A stretch of 64,000 bases of DNA, from contig JAQFVV010012423.1 in assembly GCA_028023455.1 (NCBI GenBank), positions 2,993,273 through 3,057,272 on the forward strand. The letters are read 5' to 3'. Position 1 is the first letter of the stretch; each line of letters opens with the position of its first letter. Shown one piece after another: positions 13,701-27,884 of this stretch. Both the position numbers and the translations under genes were made by a program. The notes below the pieces were generated by a model. The model worked only from the letters and a program-made list of their open reading frames with translations, was not told the DNA's origin and did no database searches. Origin of the DNA: Epiperipatus broadwayi (taxonomy: Eukaryota > Onychophora > Udeonychophora > Euonychophora > Peripatidae).

Positions 13701-15430
13701 GTAAAATTATGTCTTCATTAACTTGGACATGTGAAATGAATAATGCTTTTTTTGGGAATGTAACCATGTTTTTTTGTGGAACAATAAATACATATTGAAA
13801 GACTTTCTAAAATAATATTTTACTAAAAACTTAACCATGGTTTTTGTGGGAGAGATAAGCTCCATCTATATTTGTCTCAAAATCATTCTAATGAAATGCA
13901 ATATAGATTATTTCCATTTAAAAGATGACAAAAAATAGAATACATTATAATATTGGAATATTTTTTTTAAAAATAAGTTTTTTGCAGGAGAAATTGAAAT
14001 ACTACAAAGCAAAATATCAAAGAAACAGAAAAAATGAGCAAAAATCTTCTGTGAATGTATTTGTCATTTACAGATTGGCTTGCATAATCATTGCCAAGCT
14101 CCTTTTTAGAGCAATTTTTTTTTTTTTTTGGAAATAGTCTGGTTAAACTCACTTATGAGTGACAATTATATATTTATATATTTAAATATATATGATTGTA
14201 AAAGATTGTGTCCTGTGTTTTAATTACTTTCTTCTGTTTAATGTTTTATTTAGGATACAGTAATTCAATTATTTTTGTTATCAAGATCAGTATCAGAACT
14301 ACACTGGTGATTCATAATCAAATATTTGACTCTGTGTTTATTTATGGATTAATTTTCTAACTTTAAAAATCTCCATTTTCATTTAGTAAACAGAAAATTT
14401 TATTTAGTTTTTATGCAACAATTGAATCAACTGTTTCATTAATTATTATTTTACTTCAGCCATTAGTGATCTAAGTTATATTCAATTTAGAGTGAACAGT
14501 CTACTATGTTTGCAGAGTCTCTAAGTTTTCAAATCTCAGTTCAGGTTTTCTGTTTTATAATTTCTCTTAGTTGCATTACTTTCATGGATTATCAAATTAA
14601 TAAAAGTAATAAAATACCAGCTCATATTTATTACAGCAGAATATGTGACGTCATTTTTCTTACAAACACAATTTGTTTATGAAGTATTTTTAAAGATTTA
14701 AAAATTGAATAATAATGTTTTACTAATAAAAAATAAGTTTTTTCTTAAATCGAAGAAAATATATTCATAACACTTTTATTATCTACATTTTGTTTAGTAT
14801 TTGCATACTTTATTTTAATTTTTTTTGTAATGGCTATAAGATATAAATAGAAAATAAACATAATTATATCAAATATGTTGCATAAAACACTGTATTTAAT
14901 ATTCACTTCCAAAATATTATTTTGTGTGTGGTGATTTTTTTAATGCAATCATTATTAACAATTTGTTTTATATTTAATTAATATTTGCATATAAAATTTA
15001 ATCAATATTTAATAAATAAATACTAATTAAATTTTATTTGGTGTTCAGCATTTTTTTTTTGCATATTATTATTAGTAATGCAATTTATATTTAATTAAAG
15101 TTAACATAAAAAAGTAATAAAAGATTATTATATAAGTTATAAGAAGTCTCCTTATTTAGTAAACTAAATGCTTCTTTATTAAATTAAATTTTAAAAAAGT
15201 CAAATTTGCCTTTTCAAATACAAAATAAAAAAAAAATATGTTTTTAACAAAATAAAAATGACTTTTAATGTAAGATATGTTTAACAGGATAAAACAATAA
15301 GATCTGTTGTCTAAGTTATCTTATGCACCATATTTTTCATTAATGTTTTCCTAAGTATGGATTTATAAATGTTGGGTTTACATAAATATAAAAATGCATA
15401 TATATATATATTTAGTGATATATATATTTT
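13701..15430. other. AT-rich DNA, nothing recognised
   Basis: No convincing frame or repeat. Frames of about 60-70 codons near 13925-14152 overlap on both strands and are AT-driven. Confidence 0.5.
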
Positions 15431-15648
15431 TCTGATAATAGATGGAGAATTGAAATTTTAAACTGGATTCCAAGAGATTTTAAAAGACCCAGAAAAAGAC
15501 CACATGTGAGATGGATGGATGAAATAAAAAAGTGTGCTGGGGTGATATGGCGAAGAGAAGCTAAAGATCGGCAAAGATGGATTGAACTTGGAGAGACCTT
15601 TATCTTGCAGAGGATTGATAATAGTTGATGATGATGATATATATTTCA
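15431..15648 (+). mobile_element. 5'-truncated RTE LINE 3' end
   Basis: Nearly colinear with 4542-4745, covering the C-terminal RTE segment (RPRKRPHMRWMDE-type) and the 3' end TTGATAATAGTTGATGATGA with its TGA-rich tail. Such 5'-truncated stubs are the usual product of incomplete LINE reverse transcription. Confidence 0.85.
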
Positions 15649-16149
15649 AAATTATCTGTGTGTTTCTTTGTTTATTATTGTTAATATTAGAGTTATATCA
15701 ATGATTTGACTGAATCCAATCACTCATCTTTTGGATAATAGCGGTCATTCAAAAAGGCTTAAAAATCAGAAAACATTTTCATGAAGTGGGCCATTTTAAC
15801 ATTACCTATCCTTTTATGTATAAATATGTATGGACAAAAATAAAACAATCTTTAAATAACACACTGCATTAAAATACCTTTCCAACTATCTCTCAAAAAA
15901 AAATGAAGGAAAAGAAAGCATTTCTCTCACCTATTAAATACCATCCAGTAAAAGTTTGCTCACTTCCCTATCCCTCCCTTTATTCTCTAGCTATATATAA
16001 CAAGATACTTTACATATATAAAATTAATATGGAAAAGTATTTTCTATAATATAATTTAAATAAAGATTATCTTTTAATCATTGTAATAGGTGGAAAAAAA
16101 AGATTTTGATTAAATAATTAATAGAAATAGAAATAGCTTAGATACAACA
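15649..16149. other. AT-rich DNA, nothing recognised
   Basis: No coding or repeat signal seen. Confidence 0.5.
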
Positions 16150-17550
16150 ACAGAGGCACAGAAATTAACCAGTAATTAAAAATAGAAGTGATAAAGTCAT
16201 TAGTAAAGAAAGTGGATGAATTGAGAAGATTAGACAAATGCATAAAATTTATAAGATAGAAGTAATAAACTATCTATATTAATTTTTAGAAAAGTCAAAT
16301 GTATAAGGATAAAATAATTTTGTGAAAAAATGAAAAGTTGTAAACTATTTAAATGAAAAATAAATTGCAAAGCCCAAACAATTCAAGAGAGCCTAATTTA
16401 ATTATTAATGGTTTTAGGGGGAAAAGATTCCAAATAATTAGTTATTACTTGTAATGTATTTGATGAGTCAGGGGAATGAAAATGGATTTCTTTTCAACAG
16501 TTATAGTTCTGGTAGAAAAAAGACTTAACACAATAAATTATGATGTTTTGAGAACAAATTAGTTTAATCTCATATGCTTCTAAGGTGTTGTTGAAAGCTT
16601 TAATAAGGTATGTTCCCAATAGATTAATATTTATTTTTATTTGAAAAGCAATTTAAATTTTTCAAAAAGCTAAGAGACTAAAGATGAAATTGGAATGTAT
16701 GTTGAGAGATAAATAAAAAGGAGATTAATATTTGTTTTATTAATCATAAACAGGCATTTAATAAAATAAATTTAATCATTTTGTTGAAAGTTTAAAAAAT
16801 ATATAGATGGAAAAGAGAAATGTTTATTACACATACAACGCGTTTAAAAGAGGGGATTATATATTTTCGTTTTTGTTTATATTTTTTGTTGTTAAATGAG
16901 TACTGTTTTGCTTATGCTGGAGTTATCATTGAAGATAAAAATTCATAATATCAAATTTTTGATAAGATAGCCTTAATTGTGAATAATATGAATGAACCTA
17001 ATAAAATTATTGTGACAAGAACTTGTTAAATGTTTGCATAAAAATTTTAAAAAAGTAATAGTTAAGCATACAAAACAGAAATAATGAGATAGTAACATTA
17101 AGAATAAAAATTTGTATTAAAGATATAGAGCATCTTATACTTTTAAATATTTCAAAAAATAATAATTAGCATATGATAATTTAAATAAACAAACAGCTGT
17201 TAATAAAAATAAGAGATTATTGATTGATCACATGAAATTAGAATTTAAAAAAAGTTTGTTCAATGATTTGTTTGATATATATATATATATAAAAGAGAAT
17301 AACAATTGACATTTTTGAATATGCGGATTTGTAGAAGAATAAAATAAATAAATTAGAAAGATAAGATTAGCAATATGAAAAATATGAGTAGAATTAGTAA
17401 AAATTTTATTTAATAAGAAATAGAGCTTAGAAATTTGTAAGATATGTTGCACAGAATGGCATTGTCTAAAAGAAATAAAGGTAATAGATGATTTAAAGAG
17501 AAAAATAGTTATGGACATTTGGTAAATGAAACAAAAAATATAGAATGGTG
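16150..17550 (+). pseudogene. very decayed RTE-like reverse transcriptase
   Basis: Plus-strand fragments follow the RTE layout. NHKQAFNKIN near 16740 resembles motif A (xDYxKAFD), followed by a segment like IDGKEK. FAYAGVII...VNNMNE near 16910-16990 resembles FADDTVIIADNMNDLQ. IDDLKRKIVMDIW near 17480 lies in the expected distal place. The frame is broken many times and the sequence has drifted strongly to A/T. The family is a guess from motif order. Confidence 0.4.
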
Positions 17551-17829
17551 TGTTATATTAGGTCATGAATTTGTCCGATAACTATGATGTTTATGATAGT
17601 GAATTTATAACAAAAACATGACAAACTTTTTGTGACACTTATCTAATTTAGACTTATTTTAAGTATGAATAACCTAATTAATAATCAGTAGAATAAATTT
17701 GCATACACTTTACTAATTATATAGAAATTGTGAAAAATAACAGCAAAGGAAATCAAGAAAATAATACTAATAATCTATTTTAGTTAAAAATAATACATAG
17801 AAAATATAGTGAGTTATATCAAAATATTA

Positions 17830-18247
17830 TATTTGTAAAATAATATAGGCGCTATTGCACCTGAACGCAAAGGTATTTTATGCTTAAAACAAAATAAAAT
17901 TATACTATTCTGTGAGCACTTTCAAGAGATGTGCTCTCATCTTCATAGCTCTAAGTGAATTAATGATATGCAAATTATGCAAAGTTTAAGATTAATTTTT
18001 CCATTTTCTTGAGATTGTGAAGCATGTGTCCGCCATCAACCGGAAGGACACATACTTCACGATCTCAAGAAAATGGAGCAATTAATCTTAAACTTTGAAT
18101 AATTTGCATATCATTAATTCACTTAGAGCTATGAAGATGAGAGCACATCTCTTGAAAGTACTCAAAGAATAGTATAATTTTATTTTGTTTTAAGCATAAA
18201 ATAGCTTTGTGTTCAGGTGCAATAGCACCTATATTATTTTATAAGTA
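17830..18247. repeat. fold-back repeat, 202-bp arms
   Basis: Left arm 17830-18031 and right arm 18046-18247 are inverted and nearly identical, separated by a 14-base spacer. The outer ends carry GCACCTGAAC and GTTCAGGTGC, with AATAATATAGG mirrored outside. There is no coding capacity. It could be a fold-back/MITE-type transposon or an inverted duplication; flanks are too AT-rich to settle a target duplication. Confidence 0.85.
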
Positions 18248-21200
18248 TATTTTTTCACGCAAAGTTTTTGAATTATATTTGAATTACAAAATATTATATA
18301 TAATAATATATCAGTTTAATTAGTTTTTTAATGTTATGAACATTGGAAAAGTAAAGGTGTATTCGGTTTAGTTTATTATTTGTATCTGAACATGCTTCCA
18401 ACCAGTTAATCCAGATTCATAGCACTCATAGAAGTCTGGGAATGTTGTACTATTTATATGTAAATGCTAATTTATTAAATTTGATAATTTGCATATTCCA
18501 TTTTTTTGGAGAGTAATACCATTCTTTTTTTATTATTAGCATGGTTAATGATAGTGAAAGAGCAAACTTTTTTCATTTTCTGTCATCTTAACCTCATATA
18601 GAAATTAGATACATAAACATAACTGATGTTTAAAAATAACAATATTGTTTGATTACTTGATTATAACTGAGTTACACTGATGCATGATATTTATATCTTA
18701 TTTAACAACATAGTGCCACAATTGTAACCATATCAGATAATCTTATATTATATTAACAATGAGTAAAATACTTTGTCAGCATTCATATTGATAATATAAA
18801 TTATTTGAGAAATAACTGGGTTAAAAGTTCTTGACTATCATTCTGCATACAAGTTATGGTAATTTGAATTACCATATTAAAATAAAGTTGGAAGTATTTC
18901 ATTGCAATGATTATCCATGTTGATAATGATAGCAATGACTACCAGAATGGATAATAATTATTCAGAATTGGTTGATTTTATTTAAATACAGAATGCATAT
19001 TATGATATAAAAATGTATTCTCTTATGATTGATCATATCATTAATTGCTGTAATTTTTAACTGATAAGTAAATTGGTTAAAAGAATAATTGGTTTTTCAT
19101 GTTTCAGTTCTTGCATTAAATTTGTTGAAGTCTAAAGTATACCACTTTTTTGAACTGAGTTGTGATTTAGTTTTCATGATATAATGGACTGGTTCTGAGT
19201 TCTTTTTCTAAGGTTCTTTTTACAATTAGTATTTTAATTAGTGTTTTTAGCTATGATAATACTGTTTGGGTTAGCCTTTCTATTGAAATCTAAGCAGATT
19301 TTTTTAGTTCTGTGAATTAATCACATTTCAGTTGATTTCTATGTTCATAATGTAAAATTAGGTTATGAAAATTATTACTGTTACCAATGGAAATTGAACT
19401 TAAATGGCATAATTTATATTCCCAGATAATATTTTTGTGTTCAAGATTTAATACCAGTAATAATCCTATGATTTATTGTTGATATGTGAGATATTTTTCA
19501 AATATATAATGTCTATAAATGTTCAACTATTATACATTAACTTTTCTGATTTGTTGAAATTAATTTCTATGACTTTTTAAGTGATTGAAGCAGTTATTAT
19601 TTATTAAGTTAAAACACTATTTGGATAAAATGATGAAAGAAGTTGAAAACTGTTATTATTCTTAATAACATTTACCTTCCAGAATTTTTCACTGTCTTTA
19701 TGATTTTTGCATTTTCTAATTTTTTTTTTATTTACTGTTGATCAACATCATTTTGAAAAAAATGAAGGCTGCAAATTCAGGATTAAGCTTTTTATTAGAT
19801 GTAAAAATACTGCATTCTTGATATTTAAATGTAACATTTTAAAAGTTCAATTTTTTTAAAGAATTTGGGATCAAATTTTGCATTTTAAGTGACAATTTGT
19901 TATCTTCTTATTTGTAACATTGGATTAATCTAGTAAAGAATCTCAGCTGACTTATGGAATATGAGCAATTACATTTTGAGGTTGGTTTTTCATATATCAA
20001 TTGCAAACATAGTTAGGACATACAAGATTAGATTTTGTTCTATGTTGTGATATGTCTTAACTATGAACTATATTTATGGTTTTGTCTAGTCACTTTAATT
20101 TCAGAAAGAGCTATCTTCAAAATTAAATATTCCACAACAATTGATTTGACCATATATGCATATGATGTCAAAAACTAAAAAGTAACACTAAGATTAATCA
20201 GTAGTTTATTACATAAATTATAAACTCTTATACTACAGATGATGCCATTTCTTAAAAAAAATCACATAAGTTTTTAAAATCATTGAATATGCTGCTTTAT
20301 GAATTCTGTGACATAGATTATTGTCTTTTTATTATTTTGATGGTTTTATAGATTAAAATGATACCTTTTTCAGTGTTTAGAAGATTTGGATAGAAATAGA
20401 CTGTCAATATCTCAGCTACTTGTTCAAATATACCTTTGACAACTGTATAAGAGCTATCTGCAGTCACAATCCTTTATAAATTGCTGATACATTAACATTT
20501 ATAAAATTTTCAATTTGTGTCCCATACAGCCTGTACTTGTGTTTATTTAGGAATAATATAGAATGTTGCAATATCATATAAATTTTTGTTTATTGTAGTT
20601 GCTGATATATTAGATAAAGCAGTACATTCATTCATATATGATTATTATTCAGCTAAAACTATAAATGCATTCTGAAAGTGTAATCCAGTTTATTTTTAAA
20701 GTTTATGTGATCCAGATTTAACCAAATTATGCTGATGATTTATTATCATTAATTAGTGTAAATGATCAAGATATTTATTAATGCACTTTGAACTGTAATT
20801 CTAATCAGATGGTAATCAACCACGACACATGTGCTATATCGTCATCTTAAACTGACATTGTTTTTGTTGACTATGAGAAAACTCAATCCAAGTCACATAA
20901 TAAAGATTTTGAAAAAATAAGATGGCTGCTTTTTTTTTTCAAAATGTCTATCATGTAGCTTGAATCAAGAGTTTCCTCATAATCAACAAAAACAATGTTG
21001 GGGTGTAACAGTGGATTATTAACTGTTTAGAATTATCATTAATTAGTGAATCTTTTTGGCAAAAGTAGTTTTGATTACCCAAGATATAACACCCATATAA
21101 TGGATTGTAATAGTGTGATTGTCATGCTGTTATAGCCAATTTAGAAATTTTATGCTGATAATAATTATTCACCCATTTTGATAATAACCATGATGACTAC

Positions 21201-23600
21201 CTGAATTTGTAATAACTATTCTGAAAATTAAAATCACAACAAGAAAATAAATTCTAGTATGACTGGTTGAAAATATCACTGATTGCTATAATTTTATGCT
21301 ATTAAGACAATTAGAAAAAGAACAATTTATCATGTTGCATTTCGAATTGAAGTTTTATGGATGGCTAGAAATAATTGATGGAAACTATAGTTGTCATTAA
21401 AAGTGCACTTGCAGCTTTATTTCTAGTATTAACAAAGAAATGTAAATATTAACAGTGAACTTAATTAATTACACAGATATTATGAAAAACAATTATATAT
21501 CATAAATCAAAAAGTCATCAAAAACCAAACATCTTACAAAACAACAAAGAATAGTCTTCACAATACATATGTCTTGTTAATTGAAAGACAAAACAAAACA
21601 ATAGTGAATCACCATCTAATTATTTAAACCTCATTGTTTTTAGATTTTTATTGTTACTTTACTTAATAAAAGTGATATAAAATAAATTGATATATCTTTA
21701 AAAAGACAAATATTGGAATTTTCATTTGACTATTTACATTGCCATCACTACCATAGGCACTTTTTTGATATTTATAATACATAACCTAATAATTTTATGA
21801 ATATATATGTATATACAAACACACACACAAGGTCGCTTAAGACTTAAAGATCTAGCAATACGCATTATCTTGGCTCATACTTGCTACAATATTAACTGCC
21901 ACTTATTACGAAAGTCAAATCAATTTCTGTAGGACACATGTTTTAGGCAAATGCCTTTTCCAACTACACTTGAAGACAAACAATTTTCTCAATATGTGGT
22001 ATTGTTGTCAAGGTAAAGAATGAAATAAAAACGGTTGTTATTGTTTACTACATAAAAGCTATATAACAAATAAATTCAAGGGAGTTCTGACAATTAAAAG
22101 ATTTTCTAAAGACCAATTTGTGTCTTCTTATAGGTAAATAAATGGTTTAAAAATTAGACAGTTGAATAAGAAAGTATTTTAATTAACTTAAATTACAAGC
22201 TGAAATAAAAAGAAAATCTACGATATCAATACTAATTAGTGTAAAATAAAGTAAAACAAAAAAAAATTATTGATACAGATGTCTTGCTTTAAAAATAGTA
22301 ATAATTCAATATTCTAGAAATTAACAAAACCGATGTCTACTGCAAAATTACAAAATGATAATCCTCTTTAAATCAATTTTTGTTTCATCAGATTTTTAAA
22401 TTTAGTGAATCTTTATGTTTTCATATCATTTCAATTTTACAAAATAAATTTGTCTGGCAGAAAAGATAAAAGGCACAGCATTTTATAAAGTAAAATATTG
22501 AAAATCATTCTTTCAAAGAAGAGGCCTGTAAAAGATATAGTTTTTCTTTTTTTCACTGAAAATATTTTGAAGAATAAAAATAACTTTTATTAAGCAAATT
22601 CCTTATTGAATTTTAGATTTGAATTTATAAAAACTAAAAGCATTTAATAAAATATAGAGAAAATTTTGAAGGTGGGAAAACTAATAAAATTTATTAAAAT
22701 TATTGCCTGCTTGGTAAAAGAGCACGATTTTGGATAAAAACAGAGTGAGAAGAATATATTAAACTGAATAACACATATTTTCAAATCTCCTATTTTAAAA
22801 CGGAATTGTATTATAATCATACATTTTCCGTGAACAAAAATCGAAAACATGGATTGCTAAATTAATAAGTTACAGAAGGCGTTTATCTCCTAATTTTATT
22901 GGATAAAGGAATTATCATGAAACAATTACATTTTACAACAAATCTACCTGTTCAAAATTGATGGATTGGCTTCGTGAAATAGAAAAGTACAATGCAACTT
23001 TCTTTTGAAAATTAAAAATCTAATATGGATTAAGTATGGAATTATATGAATTTCTCCCTTTAAAATTCATGGATATATCACAAATTAGAATATTTTGATC
23101 AACAAGGAAGCAAAAAGTATAAAAAATTATTATTTTAAAAAAAAGTTGAATGTGGACGATTCATATTTATTAACAATAATTCCACATCATCATTATTCCA
23201 TCAGTTTTGAGAGTACTGGCGGATCCTCAAAGAAAGAAATATGTAAAGACAATTAGCAATTTCATTTGGACTCACACTATCCAAGATAAATATAAAAATG
23301 ATAATACTGTTTTGAATGTAAAACAAAATAATTTCCTAATGAGTTCTTTGTAAAGTAATTTTAAAAACACTAGTGTTTAGCAAATATTAATAGTATAAAC
23401 ATATTAATTAATGCTTAATATGCATATGCAAATAGTTATAAGGGTGATTGTTTTGGTTAAGTTATTTTTTATGAATATGATAAACATATAAAAATCTTTA
23501 ATCGAAAACATGATTATAAATATTGACTTTTGATATATTTTAATAATGTATAACTTAAAGCAGAGTAGAAATATATTTTTAATCCTTATCTGTGAAGAGA
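18248..23600. other. AT-rich DNA, nothing coding recognised
   Basis: 5.3 kb without a believable gene. It contains a small inverted repeat (20856-20884 with 20969-20997). Segments near 18900 and 21160 share words such as GATAATGATAGC/GATAATAACC and GACTACC and may be remnants of one old repeat. A 68-codon minus frame at 22644-22850 has no motif. Confidence 0.45.
20856..20997. repeat. inverted repeat, 29-bp arms
   Basis: Arms 20856-20884 and 20969-20997 pair with one or two mismatches around a spacer of about 84 bases that contains a T-tract. Function unknown. Confidence 0.6.
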
Positions 23601-23619
23601 GTTAAGTATTGTCAACTCT

Positions 23620-24190
23620 TAATCAGATATGCTCTGAAACCATTGGTTTGAGGTTAGAGTGTGGTTTCTAGATAGAAATTTTAAAATGCTTTCTCTTGCT
23701 AGCATTTATCAATAAGATTGTTAGACCAATTAGCAGAGTTCATCATTTTTTTATTTTTACAAGCTTAAAAAAAGATTATGTCATGTGATATGTGACTTTA
23801 ATTTTTGACTATTTATAGTCTTCTGCTTTAAGTTTAAGCAATGGTATATTGCTAAGGCTATTAATATATGGTTTGGCTGACCATCTCTCAGTCCCATATA
23901 GCTATTTGAGTTGCATAGCTGGGTTTGAAGACATATAGACATCTGAAAATTTCAGATTTTCCATTCAATAGATAACTTTTAGAAAAATGTTGGCCTTGAG
24001 TTGGTATTTTTAGATCTAGTGTCTGAAAATATCCTAGCACCTCACTGAGGAGTGCTAAAGCATGAAACTGTTGCTCTGAGGCTAGGGTATGGTTTTTAGA
24101 TAGAGATTTTAAAATGCTTTCTCTTGCTGGTATTTGTCAATAAGCTTGTTAAAGCAATTAGCACAATTCATTATTTTTTACAATTCTGCT
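23620..24190 (+). repeat. tandem repeat, unit about 430 bp, hammerhead-bearing
   Basis: The stretch 23645-23760 recurs at 24077-24187 with the same order of words (GTTAGAGTGTGG, TTTTAAAATGCTTTCTC, AATTAGCA). This gives one full unit plus part of a second. A hammerhead-like core lies at the unit junction (24033-24086), with a degraded counterpart at 23620-23655. Tandem non-coding units with a hammerhead at the junction are the layout of metazoan retrozymes. Confidence 0.6.
24033..24086 (+). ncRNA. type I hammerhead-like ribozyme, second family
   Basis: Box 1 CTGAGGA is at 24045-24051. Helix II GTGC/GCAT has loop TAAA (24052-24063), and GAAA is at 24064-24067. Helix I forms between CCTCA (24040-24044) and TGAGG (24077-24081) and extends by CCTAG (24033-24037) with CTAGG (24082-24086). 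The expected cleavage position reads CTC (24074-24076), so helix III is not standard and activity is doubtful. Confidence 0.55.
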
Positions 24191-24945
24191 CTGTTTTACA
24201 AATATAATACCCAACTCCAAAACACAATCTAAATTGTAAATGATAACTATATTAAATTATTTCAAGTATCATATAAAAATAAATACTAATAAAATGTTTT
24301 AAAATGCTATTTTATAATTTTCCATCAGTATGATTGTTTAAAATATATAAAATATTTTTGTTAAAATTATAAAATTATTATGAAAAGTAAATAAAAAGTT
24401 TATATTTCTTAATTTATTGTACTTATTATTCTTATTTAATGTATTAATTATAATAATCATAATGTACATTTTGTATAATAAAAAAATATTATTGTTATCA
24501 TTTACCATGATATCCTTTATCTCTAAATTTATTTAATTCTTTATTTTATATTGGAGTTAATGTAAGATCTATCAATGATAGATATTGCATTTTGGTCTGC
24601 TATATCTATTCATTGGTTTACTTTTATTTTAATATTCTAATATAAAGGTTTAAAGTATTCATAACTTGTACATTCCCTTTGATTCCAGGATGTAAAATCA
24701 TTGTAACTGGATTAATAAGTGACACCCATTTAGTTGTACAATAAATATCTAACTTTCATGGAACTCATCCTCATCATTATCAAATTATAAACGTTTTGAG
24801 ATTGAAATCTGTATGATTTTGATACCATGCTTTATTTCCATTCAGTTTTGGTCTTGCCCAATTCATGGGACCTAATGTTAATTGTGTAACCTGAGAATAG
24901 ATATTTTCTCATGTTTATTTAATCCATTACAATATATATATATAT
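24191..24945. other. AT-rich DNA, nothing recognised
   Basis: No gene seen. It ends in a short AT run in which the LTR element starts. Confidence 0.5.
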
Positions 24946-27152
24946 TGTAACGATACAAAGAATATAGCTTAACGTAAACTGCACTACAGGGCGCCATCTA
25001 GGCATTTGAACCTAAAAAATTTTATAAAGTAGGCAGATACGTAAGTAAAAAAAAACAATTTTTTTTTCTATTTTGATTCCGGTCGTTAGCCCATGTCACT
25101 AGCTCAGTGGAATAGCAGAGATTAAATAATATCATATCTTATCTAATTAGATTTCAACATTAAAAAATAAATAAAATAAGCCACTGCCAGTAATTAGCAT
25201 ACAAACATTTATTTATGCACATATATATAAGATTTAAAATTATTTTAGTCTTAGTGTACATTTTAACATTTAACATTATTTTTAACTTTGATTTTTGACT
25301 TTAATTTACATTTAATTTCTATTATATTCTAATTTTACATTTTAATTAAGTTCGCACAGATAAATTTATGAACGCTTGTTTAAAATGTTGAATATAGATC
25401 GGTTACATAGATTTCCCGGTCAACAACATTTCAAAGTAAACATAAACGATCAAAATACAAAATTATTGATTACTGACAATTGCGGAGGGAAATTTATACG
25501 TAACCCAATAGTATTCACCATAAGATACTTGCATTGTCACCAATAACTTAAAAGACATCCGAATAAATACATCTTAGATACTCACCGTAAGGTATCATTA
25601 TTTATCGAATGTCTATATATTTTGATCAAATATGAAAACCCAAAACATACTTAACCGATAACCAAATCCATGCAAGCGTCTATAAACAACTTAAATTTAA
25701 TGCATTTTTATTTAGGGTCAAGTATGAATAGACCACATAGATTTGCTTTTGAAAATAAACTATTCTATCCCTATTTAACCTTAGGTTAAAATTCGTAGTC
25801 AAACTGGCATCAATTCATCTGATATATCGATGTATTCAATGTAATAAAATACGGCAGCACAAAAAGATTAAGAGAAGAAATTGACTTCCCATGAGATAGG
25901 AATATTACATCTATCTCAAAGAAGAGCAATAAAACAAAACACTCCATAGAAAGGAACTGCGGTATCCGACTTATAATTCCTTCCGTAGGCAAACGGAAAT
26001 GTGCGGCGTATGAAATGATTCTGCCCATAGCAAATCAATATTACATCTACTAATCACACCAATATATCCAATCCATTGACCCAATTTAACCACGAAACAA
26101 ATAACCCAAGATTACCCTCCCCTAATATAACTTTACAAATCTATACAGCCATTCACGCCTGACTTAAGTTTAACATTGATATATTTTAATTTATCGGAAA
26201 ACAGAAATCATAAATAAACTTAAAGAACAAAATTAAATAAATGGAAATGATTTTACACAAATGAATAAAAAATACATCAAATAACATTTTAACTACTTTA
26301 GTCAGATAGGAAACTAATGCAATTATTTTAAATACGAAAAGTTTTTAACTTAATGTTCATTAATTGTAAAGTTCTTACGGTTTTTAAAACATCCAACTTT
26401 ATCTGTTGCTTGCCATGAACGTAAATTCCCACGCCGTCCTAAAGAGGTTAATATTCTGAAGGCCGATTAATTTATCTATCCGGAGATTTTTGCTTTAACT
26501 AGTCCTCAATGTAGGAAACGATAGTTCATTTCTCTTTTCTCTAACAGCTGAAAGAATTGACAGTGCGTCTGTCAATTCCTCCACCTCCAACTCCGTACTA
26601 CTACATATAGTCACATCGTAATAATCAATTTCCAATCACTCACTAATTAATAATTTCCAAACTTGTCCTTTTTATATTAATGTGAAGGATTGAATTTACA
26701 TTACGTCACCGATGCGATGGTCCTTTCGCTGCGGTCCGATTCCATAGGGATTTCTTCTTATTTGCTAACAGTTTCTATTGTTTTCCTATCTGACTGATGT
26801 TTTTACATTTAAATGCCCAAGGCTGGTTTACATTTAACTAATTAACAATCATTTCCATTTCTGATTAATTACCCTGTTTTCCAAATCAAAAATATATTTA
26901 AAGATAAATTTAAAGATATAATTTTATCTCCAAATCTTTTTAAAATTTAGTTTTAAAATACTTTTTCTTTAATAAAGTTTTATTTTAATAATTTTTCATT
27001 ATCTGTGCGATTTAACATGTACGAGTTTAAAATGATATTTAATTTCAATTTTTAATTCTTAAAGAAAATTTTTAAATGCGAACTTCTTATTTTAACTTGT
27101 TTAATAATATATATAAAAAAAAACAATGTAACGAACGTCTGTGCTCGTTACA
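24946..27152 (-). repeat. LTR (3' LTR on the minus strand)
   Basis: 2207 bases, ends TGTAACG...CGTTACA. The right end also holds a nested inverted pair (TGTAACGAACG and CGTTACA). No coding capacity; the minus frame at 25810-26028 is not conserved as protein between copies. A decayed relative lies inverted at 47395-48165. Confidence 0.85.
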
Positions 27153-27884
27153 TATCAGTAAAGTTGCTTAAAAAAAAAATGATCAAAAAAAAAATATTTT
27201 ACTCAGGGTTAGTAATTACGGTACACGATTAACAAAATTTACAAACATTCGGTTAGTAATTTTAAAGACTATATACAAAAAGAAAAAGAAAATGTTGACT
27301 ATCGCTTACCTAAGGACCATTTACGTTTACACCTCCTCCCCACAAGAGTTCTATTTTATTTTATACATTTTATTTTTACATCACGGCATGACAAGCAAGT
27401 TATTTATAAATTATTTATTTAAGAAGGTTGCATTGAGATAAATATATTTTGAAAGATAATGGATTTATACGTGTATATTTGCAGCACAATTATAAATACC
27501 ACCAACTTATTTATGACTGATTAAAATGCTTAAATAGGATTACACTGAAGTAAATTCCCAAAGGTACTCATCGTAAGGCACCACAATTCGATCATAAACT
27601 TACGTGGCTGTGCGCACCTATACACATAAAAGCATAATATATATTACAACAACAAAAAACATATCAATTGCAACCTTTTGACTTTCTTTTTTTTTTAACA
27701 AAATACAGTTTAAAATTATTTATACTTTCTCGTGTTTAATATATGTGCTATTTCTTTCTGGCAGTGCTTTTATAAGATTTAAAGTATACGACTATATGTA
27801 AACAGATAAAAATATTTCATTTGGATAAAATTTGCTCAGGGTATATGTGGTTTATTAAAGATCGGCCCGAGTTGGTTCACCAGT
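27153..27884 (-). other. core of the LTR element, non-coding
   Basis: 732 bases, AT-rich with a GC-richer patch at 27300-27350. It holds only the primer binding site at its right end. No gag or pol remnant was recognised. Confidence 0.7.
27864..27882 (-). promoter_or_regulatory. tRNA primer binding site
   Basis: The plus strand reads like a tRNA 3' end ending in CCA at 27880-27882, so the minus strand starts TGGTGAACC two bases from the LTR edge at 27885. This fixes the element's orientation. The cognate tRNA was not identified. Confidence 0.7.

Noticed and set aside
27330-27346. Purine-rich tract as polypurine tract of the LTR element
   Set aside because: It is some 180 bases from the LTR edge, whereas a functional tract normally touches it; kept only as a note.
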